Below are positions 1 to 11,501 of a stretch of 64,000 bases of DNA, one piece after another. The position numbers were made by a program, and so were the translations under genes. Origin of the DNA: Hydrangea macrophylla (Eukaryota; Streptophyta; Magnoliopsida; Cornales; Hydrangeaceae); NCBI GenBank assembly GCA_033977485.1, contig CM066983.1, positions 64,466,010 to 64,530,009 on the forward strand, in the 5' to 3' direction. Numbering within the stretch: the first letter of the stretch is position 1; every line of letters starts with the position of its first letter. The notes below the pieces were generated by a model. It made no database searches, was not told the DNA's origin, and worked only from the letters and a program-made list of their open reading frames with translations.

Positions 1-726
1 GGGAAACTGGTGCGACTTTCCTTTTCGTAGGATTGAAGTCGCAGCGCCCTTTACACATGCCTTAAAATCAAACCAAAATAAAATATAGCGTACACCAATC
101 ACAAACATCTTAATACAAAAATGAAACTTTGATCTTGGTGCTATGGGAGATATCGAACTAATCTTGCTGCAAAAGGGTTAGTCGTATGCATATCCACGCA
201 TATATCTCAAATATATGTACCGATTGGAACCCATGATTGATTTGCATAGTACATAAACTCTTTAGGTACTGAATTAGAACAATAAAACAACATCTTAGTT
301 CTCTATCGCAGTTCGATCGATTGAAGATCATTCGATCGCTCGAACCTTCGATCGATTGAACACTGTTCAATCGCTTGAACATTCTGTTTCATAGAATGAT
401 TTGAAAAATTTTACAGAATAATTTAAAATTAAAGTACATAATTTAAAAACTTAAAACTGTGAACAGAACACCTAGACAGAAAATCTGTCTCAATCGATTG
501 AGGCTTATTCAATCGATCGAACAACAATAAAGTTCGATCGATCGAAACGTGTTCGATCGCTTGAGCACAGAGAATGTTCGATTGATCGAGACTACTTCGA
601 TCGATCGAAACCAACATGCATCCAATGCAATAGATCTGTGACGATGCAGTTTCTAAAACAATTCTAAAAATAATATGCAAATCAAAACTAGTGTTCCAAA
701 ACGCATCTATAAATCGAAACAAGTGT
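1..726 (-). mobile_element. Copia-type internal leader, running off the left edge
   Basis: On the minus strand this lies directly downstream of a primer-binding site and LTR, so it is the start of an LTR retrotransposon's internal region. No gag or pol frame is recognisable; the longest open stretches look like chance. It is dense in short palindromes built on TCGATCGA (for example near 310-370 and 490-610), which recur inside the adjacent LTR. The rest of the element lies outside the window. Confidence 0.6.
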
Positions 727-740
727 GGCTCTGGTACCAA
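727..740 (-). other. Primer-binding site (tRNA-Met type)
   Basis: Minus strand reads TTGGTACCAGAGCC, close to the initiator-tRNA-Met complementary site TGGTATCAGAGC used by many plant LTR elements. It follows the LTR end with the usual tiny gap, which fixes the element's orientation as minus. Confidence 0.7.
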
Positions 741-741
741 T

Positions 742-2232
742 TGAAGGAAAAATAGGTTTAAAAGTTATTTTAAACGAGCAACGGAAAGATTGAGTTCCAA
801 AAGCTTATTGGTATTCCTGGATCTACTACCCGTCAATTCTATAGATGCGTACTAACAAGAGGGGAGAAGAAATATACCTCAGGTCTTGAACCCAATTCTG
901 ATTTTCTTTCTCCAGGATGGTGCAGCACCCTCCACTAGGTTGTCTTCACCCTTATGTCTCCTACGAATGCTTCCCGGATAGGCTAGAGATGGTGGGATCT
1001 CTAATGGAGAGGATAGGGAGGGTTTGGGAGCTCAAAAACAGTTTCTGCAGCTTCTGACATTGAAAATGACGAACTCTTTTTTCTGGACGAAGCTACCTTA
1101 TTTATAGATTCCCAAAACCAACCTAATGTTCAAGCGATCGAAGTAGCTTCGATCGATCGAACTATCTTCAAGCGATCAAACCCGCTAAGACTTCAATCGA
1201 TCGAGACACCTTAGATCGATCAAATCTGCCTTGACTAGATCCTCATGTTCCTTTCCGAGTATCATGGCGGAGCTAAGAGTGGGACCTCCTAGGCTCTTTA
1301 TTGTTGGCTCAGACCAGTTGTTAATTCCCATAACCAAACTCTTTGATCAGCAAACTAACCAAATGATCAGTTAACGTTTACTCCACTATAAAATGATAAC
1401 TGAACTCCAACGCAAAAGAACATATCTGAAGCGATAACTAGACTTGTATGTTGTACTAATGTCCCTCTACCTTCAGCATTCGCAATCATATTCAGGTAGT
1501 CGGATAAACGGTCACTATTAACCTGAATCACGATTGCTTCTTATATTCCTCGAGTCTCATTCACCACTCATGATTACCAAACATGTTGATAACTACTTAT
1601 CAACATGACTGCAGTTCTCAATAATCAACTTGGTGACATTCTCAAGGGAATGCTTACTCTGAATTAGAGGGTAGATTCTATCTTGACAGTATATGTGCAC
1701 AACCCTATGAACATGACATACCCAAGATACCCAGGTTTTGATCTTCTATAGACCTCACTGATTGGTAAGTCAAAGTAGCCATATCCACAGTCTGTGTTCA
1801 TAATCGTGTCAAGATTGAGAACACGTACCTTATACAAGTTATGAGTTCCTATCGACTGTTGACAGCCTTAAGCGTCAATAGGAAAGCTCAGGTCCGTTAA
1901 TGCACTATAAGCACTAGCATAATAACTAAGAGTTACACTCTAGTGATTGAGATTAATCACTCCATCCAATGGTAGTTAATCATGCTACAGTGTATACCTG
2001 ATGAGATATCCAGTCTCATCATCCACTATGACAAGTTCTAAAGTATCAAAGAATAGTTCGTATCTCACTTGTATGTATCTCATACACACACGAATTACCT
2101 ACTATGATACTTAAGGATTAACAATCATCTCATGAAAGAAACATACATAATGAAATGTAAAACTGATACCCATATATTAAAAATGTCAATGTCTCATACA
2201 TAAAGTAATGGTTTGAGGGCACAAACCCAACA
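742..2232 (-). mobile_element. 5' LTR of a Copia-type retrotransposon
   Basis: On the minus strand it starts TGTTGGGTTTGTGCC, a start I recognise from plant Copia LTRs, and ends CCTTCA just before the primer-binding site. Length is about 1.49 kb. It interrupts a plus-strand Gypsy chromodomain at 2232/2233. The other LTR is outside the window, so the target duplication cannot be checked; the candidate five bases on this side are GGAAG. The LTR carries TCGATCGA palindromes near 1132-1165 and 1191-1225 like those in the leader. Confidence 0.75.
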
Positions 2233-2233
2233 G

Positions 2234-2284
2234 GAAGTTGAACCTGATATGAGGAAGAAGTACCCGGAGTTATTTCACGTCTAG
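2234..2284 (+). pseudogene. C-terminal end of a Gypsy polyprotein (chromodomain tail), fragment
   Basis: Reading plus strand from 2234 gives EVEPDMRKKYPELF and then a stop two codons later. This is the usual C-terminus of plant chromovirus integrases (compare WEVEpdMrkkYPxLF). The upstream part was displaced by the Copia insertion ending at 2232 and is not in the window. A polypurine tract (AAGGGGGGAGGG, about 2312-2323) follows and runs directly into the LTR, confirming the plus orientation. Confidence 0.75.
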
Positions 2285-2835
2285 TCTAGATTTCGGGGCA
2301 AAATCCTGTTTAAGGGGGGAGGGTGTAACAACCTATATTTTCATTAATTACTAAATATAATTTCAATATTATTTTCCTATTACTTGTTTGATTTAATAGA
2401 AATACTTTAATTGGGGTCAAATCATAATTCTTAGAAATTTAGAAATACCTGTGTTGGATTTGAAAAATGTATTTTCAAGATGGTGAAAATATTTACTTTT
2501 GATTCAAAATGCATTTTTATACAACCAGAAATTTATTTCCTTCGTTAATATACATTTTTTGTATTTTTGTGTGATCACCACACCGCGATAATACCAGTTT
2601 ACAAACAAATTTTGTGTGTGTGAATTTGTAGGCATAAGCTATTTTCCCAAACACCCTTAAGTTTCCTAGACAACTTGTTTGTGCCTTGTTTGGCAATGCT
2701 TATATGGTGTGCGTTGTATTAGTGCCACAAGCTAATTTGCTAAACACACCTAAATTGACCCCTACTAATCTTAGCATCTCCCATAATCTGTATAGATATG
2801 TTATATGTATGTATATGTGTTGTATTATGTATGTA

Positions 2836-3015
2836 CAGGGAGTCTCTAAAGAGGGCGCACTCCCTTTAGTAAAGGGAGCACCTCTATTTTGGATATCAGA
2901 TCGTGTTTTAATTATTTGAAATGATAAAAATATCCTTAATGAAAATACGATCTGACGACCAAAACAGAGGTCCGCCCTTTATTAAAGGGAGAGCGCCCTC
3001 TTTAGAGACTCCTTG
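2836..3015. mobile_element. MITE with long terminal inverted repeats
   Basis: The ends are inverted repeats: the 20-base block GGAGTCTCTAAAGAGGGCGC on the left has its exact reverse complement on the right. Flanking TA dinucleotides (2834-2835 and 3016-3017) fit a Tc1/mariner (Stowaway-like) TA duplication, though the flanks are AT-repetitive so this is soft. Subterminal blocks (TAAAGGG, CAGAGGT) are also inverted. No coding capacity. Confidence 0.75.
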
Positions 3016-4129
3016 TATGTATATATATATATATATATGTGTGTGTATATATAAGTAAGTGAATTTGCAGAGTGTAGGAGGTTGTTCTTAGCCTCCAAGA
3101 ATTGGTTTTGCTAAATATACATACACTTATCTTCACATAGCTGGATTTACAAAACTGAGAGAGATATAGTTTTAAATAAATTTTCTAGAGAGAGAAAGCT
3201 TCACAACTCCATAACCAAAAGCTTGATTTGGGTTTTCTTCTTTTGGATTCTTTCTCAACAAACACACCACCTTCAATCACAGTGAGTATTTTAAACTCAC
3301 TTAGAATGTAATTCATGCTTTGTTTACTGTTTATATAGCTATAATTGTAAGTCACCTTCAATCACATTGATGATTTTGTTCTTAAAGTTCATAGCTTGAA
3401 AAACATGATTTTTCCAAACTTTAACAAAATTCATTTTGATAGATAATAATGATAAATTACAGTTCCTAGATGTTATGTTTAAAGTATTAGAGCTAATTCA
3501 TTCGTATAAGAAAGTATATTAGGATTGTAGTTTCGTTACCTTTCGGTTTTTCATAAAATCCGAGAGCTACAGTTCGATTCGTATTAATCCAATCGCATAT
3601 TCGTAATCCTTGCAAAAAAAATGAAGAGAATCATATATGATATGGCATATTTAAGTTCGAAATACAAAATGGGTAAAAAACCAGTCCATAAAACTGAAAC
3701 AGGGGACAAAAATGAAGAAGATGAAGTCTCTGTTCTTTTTTGCACGTACGACTCGCGCGAGCGGCCTCTCACGTGACTTATGTAATTCCCATTATTCTGA
3801 AATTTTCTAAAAAGAATTCGAAATAATCGTATCACGCACGCGACCCACACGTGCGACCCGCTTGTGCGACTGGGCCATTTTCTGGTTTTTGTCTATTTCC
3901 TTACAAGGAACTGTTTGGAAAAATTTTTAAGAGTTTTTAAAGCACTGTTTGGGAGATATGCTAAAACATAATCCTGTTTGTAACGTTATGTTAAAAGGGA
4001 AGATTAACGACTTGATTCCTCGCGTGTATGATGATATTGATTTTCAGTAATTTGTATTTTCTACATACAGTTATATGACATGCATGTGGAGTCAAGTTTA
4101 CTTGCATGGTGAATGGTGGTTAGTGTGAA

Positions 4130-4510
4130 AAGAGTAAATAGATGATGCTGTGTATGGACACTCCCTGGTACTCGTGTACTATAGTGTGATGATGTGATGA
4201 TATGGGTTTTAAGCTGTCTGTGAAATGCGACGGTGACCAATTGGACACTCCCTGGCACCCGTGGTAGTGCTATAGTGTGTGACGCCGACTTGGACACTCC
4301 CTTGCACCCATGGTAGTGCTATAGTGTGTGACACCTATGGACAGTCCCTAGTACTTGAGTCTGGATACAGAGCGAGATTCTCTCTAGTATTTTCGAGACG
4401 AATTAGGTACTATAGTGTAAGGTAAACTGGACACTCCCTGGTATCCGTATACCATAGTGTGAGGCAAGCTGGACACTCCCTATTACCCGTGTACTATAGT
4501 GTGGTCACCT
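4130..4510 (+). repeat. Intra-LTR repeat array
   Basis: About six diverged copies of a unit containing GGACACTCCCTGGTACCCG followed by TAGTGCTATAGTGTG, irregularly spaced. It lies within the U3/R part of the plus-strand Gypsy LTR. A comparable but unrelated array sits in the minus-strand Gypsy LTR at about 21520-21770. Confidence 0.75.
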
Positions 4511-5239
4511 TAGTCTTCTCAAGGTATTAGAATGAGAAAGTTGAATGTTGTGATCATGTGTTTTGTAGTCGAGGTAAAAGAGTCAGTGAAACGAGTTGGT
4601 TGCATTGTTACATGCACGGTCACATATTTATTGATTTGAATATTATTATGATGTCCTTCTGTTTTATAATTACCAATTCAACTCTATATTTCTAAATATG
4701 TTAAATAATGATCCCGTGAAACGTAAATGGTAATAAAGTATGTTTTACATTGTAAGTACATATTTTTAGTACTCACCAGCTTCTTGAAGTTGACGACGCT
4801 GATGTGCCTTGGACATTCGTGTCTAGGTTTTTCAGGTTATCATTAGGCAGGATAGTATGATTATGCAAATTGAGAACAACTACTCATGAAGAGAAAATGA
4901 TTTAAATTCTGCTTTTATTTATAAACTGAACTTGTAATAAGGATTGATGTAACAGATATTATTATTTTGCAAGACGGGTTGTGCCTTAAGATTTATACGT
5001 GATGTAATAATTATTAACTTTGAAAAATTTTATAAGTCTTGATTGCTTTTACTCTGATATAAGTTATTTTACTGTTCAACGTTGGGGACGGAATCGATCC
5101 TTCAAACTATCGCGACCAACGAGTCCGTAAAGGCAATTAAATGCTTTCCCTATTTATACTACGTCGGGGCGTGACAACATTATCCACCACTCATTAAAGA
5201 TTTCGTTCCCGAAATCAGAAGTAAGTGAATCTCAAAACA

Positions 5240-6960
5240 TCAAAATAACTTCGAAACCTTCTTCCGCATCTCCGACTCTAGTTCCCATGAAGCTTCTCTT
5301 TCATCATGATGCTTCCACTGAACCTTCACCAATGGGATCTCTTTGTTTCTGAGCTTCTTGACCTCTCGTTCCAAAATTCGCACTGGTCCTTCGTTGAAAG
5401 TCACATTGTCATTTATCTCGATATCTTCAAAGTTGATTTCATGCACTGGGTTGTGGGCACATTTTCTTAGCATACTCACATGGAAAACATTGTGCACTTC
5501 TGACATCTTGGGCGGCAATGCCAGTTTATAGGCAACTTTTTCCACATGATCTAGAATCTCGAAAGGTCCTATAAAGCGCAGTGATAGCTTCCCTCTCTTC
5601 TGGCCGAATCTGATGATGTCTCGAACTGGAGATACTTTGAGAAGTACGTGATCTCCAATGCTGAATTCTAGATCTTTGTGACGCTTGTCTGTATAACTCT
5701 GGTGCCTAGTTTATGCCATCTTCATCTTCTCTCACACGATTCGAATCTTCTGGTTACTCTCTCGTATCATCTATGGTTCAAGCAGTTGATTGTCTCCAAC
5801 TTCGACCCAGCATAATGGCGATCTGCAAGGTCTCCCGTATAAGGCTTCAGACGCCGCCATCCCTATACTTGAGTAATAGCTGTTGTTGTACGCGAACTTG
5901 ATCAGCGGCAAGTGTGTCTCCCATGAACTCTCAAAATCGATAACATATGCTCACAACATATCTTCCATTACTTGATTTACGCGTTTCGTCTGTCCATCAG
6001 TTTGTGGATGAAAAATTGAACTCAGATTCAATGAAGTTCCCATAGCTATCTATAGACTCTGCCAAAACTCTGTAGTGAAATGCGAATCACGATCTAATAC
6101 AATCGTTACAGGTACCCCATGAAGTCGTACAACTTGTTGCAGATACAAGTGGCTCAAGCGTTCCACTGAATAGGTCATGCTATAGGCTATGAAATGTGCT
6201 AATTTGGTGAGTCGATCTACAATCACCCAAATAGCATCGTGGTTTTGCTGAGATCTAGGTAAACCCACTACGAAATCCATAATGATATGCTCCCATTTCT
6301 ACTAGGGAATCGGTAGTAGTTGTAATAATCCAAAAGGTTTCTAATGCTCTACTTTAACCTGCTTACATCTGAGACATTGAGATACATATTCAGCAATATC
6401 TCGCTTCATCCCATCCCACCAAAAATTTCTCTTCAAGTCTTTGTACATCTTTGTACCTCTAGGATGAACAGTCATTCGTGATTTGTGCGCTTCATCGAGT
6501 ATATACTTCCTGAGATTAACCTTGTCGAGCATACAAAGTCGATCTCTTCATCTAAGTGCTCCATTTGCAACAATATTCCAATTCTTAGGTTCCTTCACTG
6601 TAGCACTTGTGAACCATTATTGAAGTCCGTCATTCCTCTTATTAGTCGCTCTTCTGAGCCTCTAGAACGCGACTAATAAGAGTCGGTTGTACTACGAGAT
6701 ATCCAAAATGTCGTCCTTCTTCAGATCCCACTAGTTGAAAGTCAAATTCCACCAGTGTTTTTAAAGCTTTCCATTCCCTAATCATCAGAGAAGCAACTAA
6801 ACCACAAGGTCTCTGGCTCAACGCATCAGCCACTACATTTACTTTATACGGATGGTATTGCAAAGAGAAATCGTAGTCCTTAAGTAACTCCATCCATCTT
6901 CGCTGCCTCATGTTCAACTCCTTCTGAGAGAACAAATACCTCAAACTCTTGTGATCTGAA
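5240..6960 (-). pseudogene. Gypsy RNase H end, integrase and chromodomain
   Basis: Minus-strand segments in order: the end of RNase H ([18 protein letters not shown], near 6900), the integrase zinc-binding region (CLRCKQVKVEH near 6341), the catalytic core beginning MDFVVGLPRSQQ (6280) with an Asp in TIVLDRDSHF, and a C-terminal chromodomain-like end (VQWKHHDEREASWELE near 5270). Several in-frame stops and shifts separate the pieces (for example between 6341 and 6280, and across 5560-6040). Family role: integration of the cDNA copy, with the chromodomain directing it to chromatin. Not functional. Confidence 0.85.
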
Positions 6961-7002
6961 AATCAATCGAACTCACTACAACAAAAAACCCTTATTATGA
7001 CT

Positions 7003-7580
7003 TTAAAAAAGAGTCATAAATGTATATTTATGACTCTTTTTTAAGCTTTTAAAATAAGTCATAGCATTGCAGTCATAAATAAGTTCGAGTTTGTTAAAAA
7101 AGTCATAAATAATTATTACTTTTACAACAGTTCTAAAAAAATAGTCATAAAAAATGAGTGCTTTCAAATTGTTTATGACTACTTTTAAATTGATACAGTC
7201 ATAAATAATCTTCAAAAAAAGTCATAAATAGCATTTTAAAAAAGTCATAAATAATCTTTAAAAAAGTCATAAATAGCCTTTTAAAAAAGTCATAAATAGC
7301 CTTTTAAAAAAGTCATAAATAATCTTCAAAAAAGTAATAAATAACCCTTTAAAAAGTCGTAAATAATCTTCAAATTAGTCATAAATAACCATTTACAAAG
7401 TCATAAACAATCTTCAAAAAAGTCATAAATAACCTTTAAATAGTCATAAATAATATTTAAAATAGTCATAAATAACCTTCAAAATGTCATAAATAATCTT
7501 TTTATAGTCATAAATAATCTTCAAAACAGTCATAAATAACATTTTAAAAGTCATAAATAATGACACTATTTATGACTTTA
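7003..7580. repeat. Left subterminal repeat array of the CACTA element
   Basis: Some 20 diverged copies of a roughly 20-bp unit AAAAGTCATAAATAATCTT. In CACTA elements such subterminal motifs are the binding sites of the TNPA-type protein. A few copies at the outer edge are inverted (TTTATGACTC). Confidence 0.85.
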
Positions 7581-8819
7581 GTAGGACTATTGCTAATTTA
7601 TGATTGTTTTTTTATGAAACAGTCATATATAATATAAAACACATTTAAAGAAAAAAAATATTTTGTTGATAATCCAACAATTAAGATTACACAATTCAAA
7701 TACATCATCAAAACATGCATGTTACAAATCAACTCAAGAACCATATTCAAATATTATCTTCCTTCCAACCAAAATTTTTCAATAATCAATCTAATAATTA
7801 GTTATGTACAAGAAAAATGTAACAGTAAGTATTAAACCAACAAACCAATAATGCATATGTAACATTGTTAAAAAAAAATAAAAAATAAATAAATAAATAA
7901 ATAAAAACAAGATTAGTGTCTATTTAAACTCTTCAATCTCCGCTAGTACATCAACTTATTTGCAATATTTGTTCCATGTAGTCTAACTGTGTAACACTGA
8001 AACAAAAATGAAATCAATGTATTAGATTCTATATAACGAGTATATAATTTTCTTAAATTGTAAAAATATAGATTACCTGGAAAAAGGAAAAAATGTTGAA
8101 ATTTTCAATACTTAAATGTATTCTTGAATGAACTCAATGAACTCAAGTTGAAGTACATTTAGCTCGTGGCTTTCATATTTCACTTTTTGAGACAACTCTT
8201 TCATCTGAAAAAGTTCAGGAAAGAATGAGATGTTAAGGATGTATTCCCTCCCCACAACACCACCACCACCACCTCCAACACATATGAAAAAAAAAAAATT
8301 CCACAATTTATGAATCAAAGTAAAACAAGAAGAAGAGAAAATTTGGCGACACATTTACAAAGAATACTATGATAATACCTTTATCCTGATAGATTTGGAT
8401 GGATTCTCTATTATCACTTTCACGAAAAGGAACATATAGTATCCACATTCATAATTTCCTGGTTGCTTTGGTCCCTATGAATAAATGTATAACAAATATT
8501 AGACAAACAATAAATTACTGCAATCACAAGTCATGGTAAAACTAACTTATGTTGGAATGAATGTTGACCTAGAATTTCTAAAACTTTCGACAGAGTCTCC
8601 TCTATAAATAGAACCTCCCAAAAATTTCAAACAATGAAAACATACCCAGCAACAATTGAATAACCGCAACATACATTATATCAATACATTAACCATAACA
8701 TACTAAGTATAATTTAAACAGCTACCATTATATCTACCATGTTTTTATTCAGATTTAATTACCTTTACGAATTGCCAAATTGGTTTTGGCCTTCTTTTCC
8801 TTTTGAAATTTAAAGCCTT
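7581..8819. other. CACTA internal sequence without recognisable gene
   Basis: AT-rich sequence with short poly-A and (AATA)n tracts. Possible minus-strand exon fragments are seen but no transposase motif could be identified. It is probably decayed non-coding element interior. Confidence 0.4.
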
Positions 8820-9714
8820 GAGTCCACTTCAAGACAATATTAAAAGTTAAAATTAGATAATAAAACGTCACTTCAAGACAATATTCTCACACACAACGAT
8901 TACAATACGAAAAATTATTAGAAAATTCGATGACTAAGCGTCCACAACTTTCTACGATGCAACCACAATAAGAGGTAATTAATTATAATTCAACTTCTAA
9001 ACGCAAGAATAAAACACCACAAAGTATTTTATTTTATTACACCTTATGTTCACCACCTCGGCCACCCATCCATGGTCCAGCCTACACATATATCCCATGT
9101 GTCTCCTAACGTAATACTAACTCCCACTCCGGTCCCAACTCCCATGGGGTATCACTGGGATTTGAGTATACACCGAAAGGCTAGTCCTTACGTTCTTGAC
9201 GTCAATAAAACAATGTCTAGATACACATGAAATAGACCAACAAGCCGGGCATAAGGCCTAAAATAATGAAGAGACGGGTCATCCACGTAGTCGCCGTCTA
9301 ATCACACAAGGACGGGTCATCCACGAAGTCGCCGCCTAAAATCATAAGGAGCAGTGGTGAACTCTAAGTATTTTCTATCGTTCATACATCCACGTTTTTC
9401 ACAAAACTCTACTTCATATATAAGAGATTCATATATCTCAACTCAAATTTCCGTTAAAATTATATTAACAGCTACATGTTCACACAGATTCATAACCCAC
9501 ACAAAATCACACAGGAGTGCCGGCCCTAGCTGCATGCTGCCAAGCGGCAGCATTGGGCCCAGCCCCTACTTGTGGGCTTGCTTTTTTTTTTTTTTTTTTC
9601 CTTCTTTTGTATTAGTAATTAGAGGCCTAAAGAAAAGCCCATTTTATAGGCTTGTTTCTTTTACTCCTTTCTCCAGCCTCTAGGAGAAACGCAGCCACTG
9701 CTTTCTTTATTTTT

Positions 9715-9719
9715 TATTT

Positions 9720-9757
<38 letters not shown>

Positions 9758-11345
9758 CTATCGACTCTCATCTCCAGCCAGGCAGTCTTCATCGCTCTCT
9801 CAGAGCCGGCAGGTATGAATAATGAATCCTGGCTTCTTCTTCTTCTTTTTTTCCTTATTCTCTCAATCTCTCCCTTTTTGATTTTTCTCAATCATCTCTC
9901 TCTCTTTTTCTCAATTGAACCCTAGTTTTTTTTTTTTTTTTGTCCCTTATATTTTCTTATAACCTTTATCATAATTTCTTGAGATTTTTTATGTTCCTTC
10001 ATAATCTTCTTGTGTTTTTTTTCCCCTAGCTTTCTATTGATTGAAGCAATAAGCATATAAGTCATCCACACTCAATCCAGCACTGCAGGTATGAACATAA
10101 TGAACCCTAGCTTCTTTTTTCTTCTTTTTTTTTCCTTATTCTCTCAATCTCTCCCTATTTCTCAATCGTGAATTGTCTCTCTCTTTTTCTTGATTGAACC
10201 CTAGTAGCCTAGCTTTTTTTTTTTTTTTTTCCCTTATATTTTCTGATAAGTCATCTGGGAATTTCTCTAGCAGCTAATTGGGATGAAAAGTACATATTGA
10301 ATATTAATTAAGACAAGGAAAAGAATGCTTAGCCAGTTAGCCTCACCATGGCTAATTGGGCTGGCCCTGCTCACTTCTATTTCTTCAAACCCAGTGATCT
10401 ATCATCTATCTACCAATATTATGAGTTACTTATATATAATCATAGAAAATATAAGTATATATATATATATATCTGTACACACATGCACTAAAATATTCTA
10501 TTCTAAAATTAATCGAATGCCAATGACAGTGAAATTAAAATAGGAAAATTTGTGTATTATACATGTGTGTTTATATGTATTATGTATACACACCACCCAA
10601 AATTTGTGTGTTATGGCTTCGAATAGAGAATACACTCACATATGATCTTTAGGGATCTTTTGTTTTGTTTTTTGTTTTTGTCTTTTTTTTTTATATGGGA
10701 GAGGGGAATGAGGTTCGAACCCCGAACCTATGTATTGGAAGAGACTTATATATGTCAAACTCTTTGTCACTTGAGCTATGCCAACTTATGCAATATATCT
10801 TTAGGATCTTAATGATGGAAGAAAGGTTGATTAAAGAAAAACAAAAAAACAAACAAACAAACAAACAAACAAACAAAAATGATGCCTTTATTTTTGTAAG
10901 GAAAATACTTTGGTCAGTTATTTTCTTACTGTTCAGAATTTTGACTGGTTCACGATGGACTAATAGTATCTTAAAACATGAGAAAAATCACTTAAAAAAG
11001 AGTATTGAAGTATTATCTTTTTCTAAAATCTTTGCTAATATCGTGTCATCCAGTGATAACCATAATTTCTGCAGATTTCTTATATTTCTTCATAATCTAT
11101 TTTTTTTCTAGCTTTTTGTTGATTGAAGCATCAGTCATTCATACTCTCAGTCTCTCATGGATTCATGGTAATTAAATTGGTAAGTATTGAATAATTAAAG
11201 TATTGAACCCTAGTGTTTTTATTTATTTTTTTCCCCTTGTATTTTCTTCTAATCTTCTTCCTAATTTCTTCAGATTTCAATATTATTGAATCTATTGATT
11301 GAAGCATCAGCCACCATTCACCGAGCACGGCAAGCAGGTATGAAC
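9715..11345 (+). repeat. Repeated leader modules upstream of the hAT transposase
   Basis: The segment GCAGGTATGAAnnATGAA followed by a CT/T-rich tract recurs near 9811, 10086 and 11336, with a related CTAGGTATGAA at about 11497. Modules also share TTGATTGAAGCA blocks near 10037, 11118 and 11297. They look like duplicated 5'-UTR exon and intron pieces. A (CT)n microsatellite lies at 9720-9752. Confidence 0.6.
10660..10796 (-). mobile_element. tRNA-derived SINE
   Basis: On the minus strand it carries a pol III box A-like TGGCATAGCTCAAGTGAC and a box B GGTTCGAACC about 50 bases apart, then a short unique region and an A-rich tail (T-run at about 10681-10692 on the plus strand). It is flanked by near-identical copies of ATCTTTAGGATCTT (10643-10658 and 10797-10811), consistent with a LINE-type target duplication with one indel. 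Confidence 0.7.
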
Positions 11346-11501
11346 TATGAAGCATTTTGTGACCCTTTTTTTTATTTTTTATTTTTTATTTTTTTTTATT
11401 TTTGCCTGTGAGCAATCTTAATTTCCTATGTTAGCATTTTTATTTATTCTTTGCATGTGAGCAATTGTTGTGAGCATTTTTTTTCTTTGTTTATCTAGGT
11501 A

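Larger units (their letters stand above)
2324..5176 (+). mobile_element. 3' LTR of a plus-strand Gypsy element
   Basis: It begins TGTAACAACC directly after the polypurine tract and ends GGGGCGTGACA at 5176. The last few hundred bases resemble, at low identity, the U5 end of the minus-strand Gypsy LTR at 20783 (shared blocks such as CCTTAAG and TACGTCGGGGCGTGACA), so 5176 is the U5 end. Length is 2.85 kb including a 180-bp MITE. It contains a run of diverged GGACACTCCCTGG repeats (4130-4510). Beyond 5176 there is no ordinary flank: it abuts the 3' end of another Gypsy. Confidence 0.75.

Noticed and set aside
429..740. 103-codon open frame on the minus strand beside the Copia LTR
   Set aside because: It begins at the primer-binding site and runs through the palindromic leader; no gag motif, so probably chance.
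10325..10543. Short open frame MLSQLASPWLIGLALL resembling a signal peptide
   Set aside because: Lies in the duplicated hAT leader, has no further homology and ends in AT-rich repeats.
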